Shown here: positions 1-5,817 of the stretch, one piece after another
Layout: each line of letters starts with the position of its first letter
Position numbering within the stretch: position 1 is the first letter of the stretch
Source of the DNA: Bdellovibrionales bacterium
GTDB lineage: Bacteria; Bdellovibrionota; UBA1018
DNA length: 8,719 nucleotides
Direction: 5' to 3'
Assembly (NCBI GenBank): GCA_018968995.1
Contig: JAGWZD010000065.1
Span: forward strand, 1-8,719
Position numbers and translations under genes: made by a program
The notes under the pieces: model-generated
What the model was told of the DNA's origin: nothing
Databases searched by the model: none
What the model saw: only the letters and a program-made list of their open reading frames with translations

Positions 1-569
1 TTATTGCAGCAATGCGTGACGGTCTTAATAATCCCAAAGTGGATGGCCTGCTCTTTGATTATCGTCACTTTTATGGAAGCTATGACATCGTCAAGAACTC
101 TCGTGGCGCCTATCGCCGAGAGGTTCGAGCCATCAAACGTAGTTCTGGTGCAAAGAGTATCGGAGACGCTCAAAGCTTTCGCTTCGCCGATGGCCGAAAA
201 CCCAATGTTATTTTGGCGAATGCACGAATTTTTCACTACGGCTGGGTTAGAACTCCTGACGCCATGAAAGCAAAAACAGGATTTATGGACACGCTCTATC
301 ATGGAGCCGAATCGCTAGGGGCAGATGGCACTCCGTACACAGGAGATAACTACCGCTATAAGAGAATTTGGGGCTTACAGCCGTTTTCAGAAACACATCC
401 CAAGTGCATGCAGAGAAGAATCTCTGACAAAAACTGGAACTGGGATTTCGAGAATTCCCCACTCGTTTTTGAAAAAAAAGACCTGACCAAAATCCCGCTA
501 GATCTCTTTGAAAAACTCTCTGGAATTCGCCTGTTTGAGTATCGAAGCTATAAGCTTATTTCGAAATAA
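1..569 (+). CDS. Glycosyltransferase, C-terminal part (5' end outside window)
   Basis: This is the last ~189 codons of a glycosyltransferase-like protein. The frame is open from base 3 (reads Ile-Ala-Ala before the Met codon at 12) and ends at TAA 567-569. I treat it as 5'-truncated: the ATG at 12 has no Shine-Dalgarno, and the visible protein begins mid-domain. The segment GLLFDYRHFYGSYD followed by a Tyr-Arg-Arg-Glu-Val-Arg stretch, then ARIFHYGWVRTP, resembles the C-terminal half of cytoplasmic family 2-type glycosyltransferases of the 'FDYxHFYGSYD' group. This is recognition from memory, not a search. The nucleotide-sugar site (DxD) would lie upstream and cannot be checked. No signal peptide or membrane segment is visible. 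The acceptor and sugar are unknown; neighbouring ugd and glycosyltransferase genes suggest surface glycan synthesis. It converges with ugd, 22 bp away. Family call moderately sure; exact role unknown. Confidence 0.7.
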   Translation, partial: IAAMRDGLNNPKVDGLLFDYRHFYGSYDIVKNSRGAYRREVRAIKRSSGAKSIGDAQSFRFADGRKPNVILANARIFHYGWVRTPDAMKAKTGFMDTLYHGAESLGADGTPYTGDNYRYKRIWGLQPFSETHPKCMQRRISDKNWNWDFENSPLVFEKKDLTKIPLDLFEKLSGIRLFEYRSYKLISK

Positions 570-589
570 AAGGACGCTAAACAGCGCCT
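564..589 (-). terminator. Rho-independent terminator of ugd, overlapping the opposing stop codon
   Basis: Read on the minus strand just after the ugd stop (592-594), the sequence AGGCGCT-GTTT-AGCGTCCT forms a 7-bp stem with one bulged base and a 4-base loop (571-589). It is followed by TTTATTT (570-564). The U-tract covers the TAA stop (567-569) of the convergent glycosyltransferase gene. On the plus strand the hairpin is followed by GATTAAG, so it is likely one-directional. Confidence 0.7.
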
Positions 590-591
590 GA

Positions 592-1899
592 TTAAGCTCG
601 ACCGATTCCCCAATAACGGAATCCCTGCTTTTTCATCCACGCTGGATCGTAAAGGTTTCTGCCATCGAAAACCCACGGACGAATAAGAATAGACTTCACC
701 CTGTTCCAATCGGGCGTACGAAACTCATTCCACTCCGTTACCAGTAGTAGGGCATCAGATCCGGCTAAGGCATCGTAAGAAGACTCGCAGTACTTCCTAG
801 TTTTCGTAGGTGGCAAAAGCTTTCTGCAATGCTCCATAGCAACCGGATCAAAAAGACGAACGCTTCCCCCTTGAGATTCAATCATCTCAATCAAGGTCAG
901 CGCTGGTGCCTCACGGAGGTCGTCGGTGTTGGGCTTGAAAGCCAGTCCCCAAAGGGCAAACGTCTTTCCTGAAAGATCTCCATCAAAGGCGGCTAGGACT
1001 TTTTCCAGAAAAACCTGCCTCTGACGCAAATTAGCATCTTGAGCAGCCTCAATGATTCCCATTTTGACGTCATTACTACGTCCAGTGGTCACCAAAGCAG
1101 CGATGTCCTTCGGAAAACAAGAGCCACCGTAGCCGACCCCGGCGTAAAGAAAATGTTTACCGATCCGAACGTCAGTACTCATCCCTTTTCGAACGAGCTC
1201 AATATCTCCGCCAACTCGATCACAAAGCACCGACAACTCATTCATGAAACTAATTCGAGTCGCTAGGAAAGAGTTACAAGCATATTTGGTCATCTCAGCC
1301 GATACCGGATCCATGCGAAGAATTGGGTTTCCCTGCCTCACGAAAGGACCGTAGAGCAAAGACATTTTCTCAAAAGCCGCGTCGCTGCTAGTTCCAATGA
1401 CCACACGATCGGGCTTGAGAAAGTCATCAATAGCAGAGCCCTCTTTGAGGAATTCTGGATTACTGACGACGTCGACTTTCTCGCTGGTCTCCGCCGCGAT
1501 CCATTCGGCGACCTTTAGGTGGGCCCCAATGGGAACAGTCGACTTATTCACAATCACTTTATAGCCCCTAATGCCCCGACCCACTTCACGGGAGGCCGCC
1601 TCTAAATACTGGAGATCGGGCTGCCCATCAGGACGGCTAGGAGTTCCCACGGCCATAAAGATGACCTCTGCGTCTTGAACTGCGGCAGCCGAATCCGTGG
1701 TGAAGGAGAGGCGATGCTCAGCCACCCCCCGCTTCACGAGATCCTCGAGTCCTGGTTCGTAGATAGGAATAGTCCCCTGACGTAGGGCGGCTACCTTGGA
1801 GGCGTCCTTATCCACGCATATGACCTCGTTTCCCGAGTCCGCAAAACAGGCGCCCGCCACTAGGCCTACATATCCGGTACCAATTACAGCCACTTTCAT
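592..1899 (-). CDS. ugd: UDP-glucose 6-dehydrogenase
   Basis: Oxidises UDP-glucose to UDP-glucuronate with two NAD+ (EC 1.1.1.22), in the cytoplasm; the product feeds glucuronate, galacturonate, xylose or aminoarabinose units of surface glycans. The 435-residue protein has the usual family length. An N-terminal Rossmann site (VIGTGYVGLVAGACFADSG, residues 5-23) is followed by VGTPSRPDGQPDL (84-96), NKSTVPIG (118-125) and NPEFLKEGSAIDDF (147-160). Next come the Lys205/Asn209 segment (AEMTKYACNSFLA) and the catalytic Cys261 in GYGGSCFPKD. The C-terminal UDP-binding domain includes LWGLAFKPNTDDLREAP. The frame is open to 2001, but I start at the ATG at 1897-1899: family homology begins exactly there, and GGAGAAG (1909-1915, minus strand) sits 9 nt upstream. 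It is divergent from the glycosyltransferase gene at 1948. It could be a related nucleotide-sugar dehydrogenase, but the motifs favour UDP-glucose. Confidence 0.95.
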   Translation of the reverse strand: MKVAVIGTGYVGLVAGACFADSGNEVICVDKDASKVAALRQGTIPIYEPGLEDLVKRGVAEHRLSFTTDSAAAVQDAEVIFMAVGTPSRPDGQPDLQYLEAASREVGRGIRGYKVIVNKSTVPIGAHLKVAEWIAAETSEKVDVVSNPEFLKEGSAIDDFLKPDRVVIGTSSDAAFEKMSLLYGPFVRQGNPILRMDPVSAEMTKYACNSFLATRISFMNELSVLCDRVGGDIELVRKGMSTDVRIGKHFLYAGVGYGGSCFPKDIAALVTTGRSNDVKMGIIEAAQDANLRQRQVFLEKVLAAFDGDLSGKTFALWGLAFKPNTDDLREAPALTLIEMIESQGGSVRLFDPVAMEHCRKLLPPTKTRKYCESSYDALAGSDALLLVTEWNEFRTPDWNRVKSILIRPWVFDGRNLYDPAWMKKQGFRYWGIGRA

Positions 1900-1947
1900 C
1901 GTGTTCAACTTCTCCCAAAAAAGGTCTCTCTGTGCTAGCCAAAACTC

Positions 1948-2730
1948 ATGGAATCCGTGCCCCTGAGCGTCACCTACATTACCAGAAACGAGGCCCATCA
2001 ACTCGAGAGGTCTATTCGCTCAGCCTCTTGGGCAAACGAGGTTCTAGTGGTGGACTCGGGCAGTACTGATGGCACTCAGGCTCTTGCCCAAAAGCTTGGA
2101 GCCAAGGTCATCCAAAAGGAGTGGCTCGGATTCGGGAAACAAAAGAATTTAGCTCAGGATTTGGCCTCAAACGACTGGGTCCTCAATCTGGATGCAGATG
2201 AGGTCCTTACCGATGAGCTCTCACAAGAGATCCGTACGTGGATCCACTCTCAAGAGCAAGCCCGCCGATCCGGAGCTCAAGCCGGAGTGCTTTCTATTCC
2301 AAGAAAGAATTTTTTTGGCGACCGCTGGGTACGGTTTGGAGGCTGGTATCCCAACTATGTCGTTCGGGTTGGACACCGTTCTTCGGCTCGATGGACAGAG
2401 CCTTACCTTCATGAGCAACTCCGGGGAGAGGGCTTAGTGACGTTCGCGCAGAACCCACTTTTGCACTTCACCTTCAAATCAATTTCTCATCAGGTGCAGA
2501 CCAACCTCCGGTACGCGCAAGAGGGCGCCATGGAAATGCGTCGGCAGGGGAAAAAGTTTTCGATGATTCGCATCATCTTTAAACCCATTGGAAAATTTCT
2601 AGAAACCTACTTCTGGAAAATGGGCCTTCTAGACGGACGGATGGGACTCATCATCTCCGTCAGTGCCGCCTATAGCATGTTTTTGAAACAGGCTTTTCTA
2701 TTAGAACAAAAGCAGGAGAACGCGAATTGA
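1948..2730 (+). CDS. Glycosyltransferase family 2, WaaE/KdtX-like
   Basis: A 260-residue GT-A fold glycosyltransferase, probably adding a hexose to a lipid-linked or LPS-core acceptor at the inner face of the cytoplasmic membrane. N-terminal SVTYITRNEAHQLERSIRS (7-25), then VVDSGSTDGT (34-43) for nucleotide binding and LNLDADE (79-85) with the DxD metal site Asp82/Asp84. RWTEPYLHEQL (148-158) is the WaaE-type acceptor/catalytic stretch. The C-terminal third has the family's basic and hydrophobic helices (GRMGLIISVSAAYSMFLKQ, 230-248), suggesting membrane association. ATG 1948 is the first in-frame start after a TAG at 1936, but no good Shine-Dalgarno precedes it; GTG at 1957 is an alternative that would give the more family-like start MPLSV. 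First gene of a four-gene plus-strand run; its TGA overlaps the next gene's TTG. No convincing promoter is seen in the 48-bp divergent gap with ugd. Family call strong, sugar specificity unknown. Confidence 0.87.
   Translation: MESVPLSVTYITRNEAHQLERSIRSASWANEVLVVDSGSTDGTQALAQKLGAKVIQKEWLGFGKQKNLAQDLASNDWVLNLDADEVLTDELSQEIRTWIHSQEQARRSGAQAGVLSIPRKNFFGDRWVRFGGWYPNYVVRVGHRSSARWTEPYLHEQLRGEGLVTFAQNPLLHFTFKSISHQVQTNLRYAQEGAMEMRRQGKKFSMIRIIFKPIGKFLETYFWKMGLLDGRMGLIISVSAAYSMFLKQAFLLEQKQENAN
2714..2718 (+). promoter_or_regulatory. Ribosome binding site for the TTG-started amidotransferase gene
   Basis: AGGAG lies 8 nt before TTG 2727, inside the end of the preceding gene. The good spacing supports a TTG start in the four-base overlap TTGA (stop of the first gene, start of the second) and suggests translational coupling. 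Confidence 0.7.
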
Positions 2731-3443
2731 AGGTTCTAGTCATCGACAATACCCTGGACCCTGACTCGTGGGGATCGGCTGACTTGGTTCACGCCATCGG
2801 TTCTTCTGGCGGCACTACGATTATTGTACGTCGCGCCCCTCACGAGGATTTGCCAGAAAATCACTCTCTTAAGGCCTTTGATCGCATTGTGCTATCAGGG
2901 TCGCGAACGGCTGCTACAGAAGAGTCTCCATGGATTAGTAAGTTGGATGATTTTATTCGGTCTGCTCTAGACAAGAACATCCCCCTTCTGGGTATTTGCT
3001 ATGGCCACCAAGCCATCGCGCGAGTTCTTGGATCAGACAACCACCCTAAAAATGTCAGACGATCAGCAACCCCAGAGATCGGATGGACTGAGATCATTCA
3101 GCTGCCCCAGGCTGGAAGAACAAGCCCTCTTTTCGAGGGATTGCCACAGCGATTCCATAGCTTTTCGGTGCATTACGACGAGGTTTGCGAAGTTCCCAGA
3201 GGGGCCACTTTACTTGCTCGCTCAGAACGCTGCGCGATTCAGGCGTTTTCGGTAAACCAAAAGCCCGTCTTCGGAATTCAATTTCATCCTGAAAGGGGCT
3301 GTGACGCCGGAGAGCGAACCCTAGCAATCAGCGCAAAAAAGAAGCTTCAGTTTCCTCTGCTTCATCCAGGAAAGGGTGAGCAACTTTACTCCCCTGAAAT
3401 TGCAAAAAAGATTTTTGAAAACTTCATCAAGGGAAGGCAATAA
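2727..3443 (+). CDS. Class I glutamine amidotransferase-like protein
   Basis: A 238-residue stand-alone glutaminase domain of the GuaA/TrpG/PabA superfamily, which releases ammonia from glutamine for a partner synthase. The full triad is present: Cys91 in LLGICYGHQAIA, and His187 and Glu189 in FGIQFHPE. The oxyanion-type loop is VLSGSRTAATEESPW (55-69). Between the HPE motif and the closing helix IAKKIFENFIKG (225-236) are about 30 residues (191-222, Lys-rich then Pro/Gly-rich) that are longer than I expect for this family. No acceptor (synthase) domain is fused and none is encoded nearby, so the product is unknown. TTG start, overlapping the glycosyltransferase stop by 4 bp, with AGGAG 8 nt upstream. 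The tight coupling suggests an envelope-related role, for example amidation of a sugar acid; that is inference. It could equally be a general COG0518-type enzyme that merely sits in the operon. Confidence 0.85.
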   Translation: MKVLVIDNTLDPDSWGSADLVHAIGSSGGTTIIVRRAPHEDLPENHSLKAFDRIVLSGSRTAATEESPWISKLDDFIRSALDKNIPLLGICYGHQAIARVLGSDNHPKNVRRSATPEIGWTEIIQLPQAGRTSPLFEGLPQRFHSFSVHYDEVCEVPRGATLLARSERCAIQAFSVNQKPVFGIQFHPERGCDAGERTLAISAKKKLQFPLLHPGKGEQLYSPEIAKKIFENFIKGRQ

Positions 3444-3450
3444 GTAATCC

Positions 3451-4461
3451 ATGACAAAAAGTGCGGCTCGATCAACGGTAGCAACTTTGCTGAAGCTCAC
3501 TGTCGTAGCGCTTCTTCTTTATTTTTTGGGGAAAAAGGGCCTTTTTTCCTTATCTGAAATGACAAGAGTCTTGGAGTTTCCAGGCCTGCTTTGGTCAGCA
3601 CTTGGTATCTCTTCAATTTGCACCCTTCTTGGGATTTATCGCTGGAAGCTTCTTCTAATGGGTCAAGGCATCCAGCTTTCCTGGGGACGATCTATCCAGC
3701 TTTCCTTTTTAGGAAACTTTTTCAACCTTGCCTTACCGGGAGCGGTCAGCGGTGATCTGGTAAAGGCCTTCTATATCGCTCAGGAGTTTCCAGGAAAAAG
3801 GGGCCATGCCTTTGGCAGCATTTTGTTCGATCGAATCGTGGGTGTTTCAGGTCTGGTACTGGTGTCGGCACTCGCCATGGTCGCAGGTTACGGACCTCTT
3901 CACGAAAGCCATGTTTTTGAGGCAGTACAGTGGTTCGTTTTATTTTCTGGTCTCGGAGTACTGGCCTTCTTTCTCTATCTTTTCATCATGCCGGAACGCA
4001 GTGACCCCGCCCTGCTCATCCTTCATACTCTTCAAAAAAAAGTGGGGGTGTTCGCTTCAGTGGTCCGAATTTACGAAGGGGTTCGAAATTATCATCGGCA
4101 TCGTTGGCTAGCTCTCTACTCACTTCTAATTTCTTGCGTGATTCATATTCTCGCAGCCACTAATTGTGTTCTGTTTACACTTGCACTCGAGCCAGGCACT
4201 CACGCACTGAATTTCCCTGGACTTTACGCGCTGGCGCCTTTGGGGCTTTTGGCAACGGCTTTACCCTTGGCTCCTGCCGGAGTCGGTACTGGGCACGCCG
4301 CTTTTAGTTGGCTGTATCTGCTTTTGGGCTACAAAACGGGGGCCAATGTTTTCAACCTCGTGGTGGTTTATCAGATTCTTTGGTCAGCAATCGGAGGTAT
4401 CATTTACCTGCGATACAAGGCCGAGATACCCGAGGGTGCTCTCACTGCTGAAAAATCTTAG
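3451..4461 (+). CDS. UPF0104 / LPG-synthase transmembrane-like protein (flippase-like)
   Basis: A 336-residue polytopic inner-membrane protein of the UPF0104 family, related to the membrane half of MprF and to archaeal AglD. About eight or nine membrane segments are readable, near residues 11-26, 46-63, 83-99, 123-146, 160-180, 218-246, 256-275, 283-293 and 298-320. Family hallmarks are RWKLLLMG (64-71), NLALPGAVSGDLVKAFY (92-108), FDRIVGVSGL (126-135) and PLAPAGVGTGHAAF (272-285). In MprF this domain flips lysyl-phosphatidylglycerol; the soluble aminoacyl-transferase domain is absent here, so synthase activity is unlikely. A role in moving or modifying a lipid-linked glycan fits the neighbouring glycosyltransferase but is inference. 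It starts 7 bp after the amidotransferase stop; an in-frame TAA at 3445 makes ATG 3451 the first start. GGAAGG (3432-3437) is 13 nt upstream, a long spacing. Confidence 0.85.
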   Translation: MTKSAARSTVATLLKLTVVALLLYFLGKKGLFSLSEMTRVLEFPGLLWSALGISSICTLLGIYRWKLLLMGQGIQLSWGRSIQLSFLGNFFNLALPGAVSGDLVKAFYIAQEFPGKRGHAFGSILFDRIVGVSGLVLVSALAMVAGYGPLHESHVFEAVQWFVLFSGLGVLAFFLYLFIMPERSDPALLILHTLQKKVGVFASVVRIYEGVRNYHRHRWLALYSLLISCVIHILAATNCVLFTLALEPGTHALNFPGLYALAPLGLLATALPLAPAGVGTGHAAFSWLYLLLGYKTGANVFNLVVVYQILWSAIGGIIYLRYKAEIPEGALTAEKS

Positions 4462-4494
4462 ATTTGGTATGAGACTGGCTCATCAGCCGGTCGG

Positions 4495-5592
4495 ATGGGT
4501 ACAGGGACTCTTTACTCCTTTCAAAAACAAGCTCTTGGTATACTAAGGGAAAATCCCACTTGTCACCTGATCTGCATTGCTCCGACGGGATCTGGGAAGA
4601 GTCGGATTTTCGAAGAGATGGCCCGGAGTTCAGACACCCTCAACATCCGTCCAAGGCCCTCACAAAGATCTCTGATCCTGGCACCCCTTCAAGCACTGGT
4701 ACGACAACATCGTGAACGTCTCGAAGCTGTGGGGGTCAAAGTTGTCGATTGGTTTACGTCGAATAGCGCTTCAACTCCTGAAGCAATGGTGATCACACCA
4801 GAACGTCTTCAAGAGCTACTCACAAAAGGGCTCTTTCTCAGCTCAGAAACCCTACTCGTAGTAGATGAGTGTCATTGTATCGATCAGTGGGGAGGTCATT
4901 TTCGGCCTTCATTTTCAATCATTCCATCATTGGTTTCACGATTTGATATTCGGCGATCACTTTGGCTATCGGCAACACTTCCTTATGATGCCCGAACAAA
5001 GCTCAAATCATCATTGATTCCCCCAATTTTTGAGCTCGGCAGTTTCTCGGTGCCTTCCAACACTGAAGTGAATCGGATGCGAGTTCCATGGGCAAGAAGA
5101 CCTGAATTTTTGAGACTATTTTTAGAAACGAATCAGAGCCCAGGAATCGTCTTTAGCAACACCAGATCTCAAGCCATCAGTATCGCAAGAATGATGGGCG
5201 CATGGTCTAGGCCCCAATCTCAGGTTAGCCCCTACCATGCCGGACTTTGCCGCGAAGAACGGCTTGGAGTTGAGAAAAGAATTCGATCCGGAGACATTCG
5301 TAGAATATCGGCCACGTCCGCATTTGGAATGGGAATGAACTTTACTGCTCTTCGCTGGGTCGTTCTCTGGCAGGTGCCCTACAGCATTCTTGACCTTGCA
5401 CAAATGATCGGCCGAGCGGGAAGAAATCCGCAGATCTTGGCCCGCTCGTTTTTACTTTGGGATGATTCGGATTTTCATCAACTTCACGGCCGTATCCCAG
5501 AAGGCGAGCTACTGGCCTTACGAAAAGTGTTTGAGGGTTCAGATGCACCGCAGAAATCCCTCCAGGCTTTTTTTCGCTCGGTCCGTTCCTGA
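4495..5592 (+). CDS. RecQ-like superfamily 2 helicase, core only
   Basis: A 365-residue ATP-dependent DNA helicase core resembling RecQ. Motifs in order: motif 0-like FQKQAL (9-14), Walker A APTGSGKS (29-36, Lys35), Ia LILAPLQALVRQ (60-71), Ib VITPERLQEL (99-108), Walker B DECHCIDQWGGHFRP (124-138), III LWLSATLP (156-163), IV GIVFSNTRSQA (217-227), V TSAFGMGMNF (274-283) and VI QMIGRAGR (303-310). The DECH box followed by WGxxFRP, and AFGMG before QMIGRAGR, are RecQ signatures. Only about 55 residues follow motif VI and they hold no cysteines, so the RecQ zinc-binding, RQC and HRDC domains are missing (E. coli RecQ is about 610 residues). I see no continuation in other frames after 5592, so this looks like a naturally short protein, not a frameshift. 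It starts 33 bp after the membrane-protein stop; ATG 4495 is the first in-frame ATG/GTG/TTG after that stop, with only a weak Shine-Dalgarno. Confidence 0.85.
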   Translation: MGTGTLYSFQKQALGILRENPTCHLICIAPTGSGKSRIFEEMARSSDTLNIRPRPSQRSLILAPLQALVRQHRERLEAVGVKVVDWFTSNSASTPEAMVITPERLQELLTKGLFLSSETLLVVDECHCIDQWGGHFRPSFSIIPSLVSRFDIRRSLWLSATLPYDARTKLKSSLIPPIFELGSFSVPSNTEVNRMRVPWARRPEFLRLFLETNQSPGIVFSNTRSQAISIARMMGAWSRPQSQVSPYHAGLCREERLGVEKRIRSGDIRRISATSAFGMGMNFTALRWVVLWQVPYSILDLAQMIGRAGRNPQILARSFLLWDDSDFHQLHGRIPEGELLALRKVFEGSDAPQKSLQAFFRSVRS

Positions 5593-5665
5593 AAATAAAC
5601 TCCGTAAAACCCCGTTAGAAGACTTAATGTCAAAAGATTGGCAAAATATTAAGCTGATCGGCTCC

Positions 5666-5693
5666 TTCTCCTGAGTACAAATCGTGCTAAAAT
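5666..5693 (+). promoter_or_regulatory. Possible promoter for the peptidase gene (extended -10)
   Basis: TGCTAAAAT (5685-5693) reads as an extended -10 (TG, one base, TAAAAT; 5 of 6 to consensus). The -35 region is poor: TTCTCC (5666-5671) is 16 bp upstream and matches 3 of 6. It would give a leader of roughly 120 nt before ATG 5818. Supported by sequence match only. Confidence 0.3.
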
Positions 5694-5806
5694 CGGAGGA
5701 TACAGGCAGTTCACAAAGAGGGTTGGGATTGATGATGAGACCTTCGGGGCCAGGGAAGGCAACGAGTTCTCGGAAGTAAAACCAACCGTCTCAATGCGCC
5801 ACTCAT

Positions 5807-5813
5807 GGAGGAG
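5807..5813 (+). promoter_or_regulatory. Strong ribosome binding site that fixes the peptidase start
   Basis: GGAGGAG ends 4 nt before ATG 5818. It decides for 5818 over the upstream in-frame ATG 5794, which would put eight extra polar residues in front of the signal peptide and has no comparable site. Confidence 0.85.
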
Positions 5814-5817
5814 CAAA

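Noticed and set aside
12..569. Complete gene starting at ATG 12
   Set aside because: No ribosome binding site is present, the frame is open to the window edge, and the protein begins mid-domain; it is better read as the end of a larger glycosyltransferase.
1900..2001. N-terminal extension of ugd by 34 residues, from an ATG at 1999-2001
   Set aside because: Homology to the dehydrogenase family starts exactly at the ATG at 1897-1899, which has GGAGAAG 9 nt upstream. The extension would overlap the divergent glycosyltransferase gene.
4495..5592. Phage-defence system built around the helicase
   Set aside because: No nuclease, methylase, toxin or other defence partner is nearby; the neighbours are envelope and metabolic genes, so there is no basis for a defence call.
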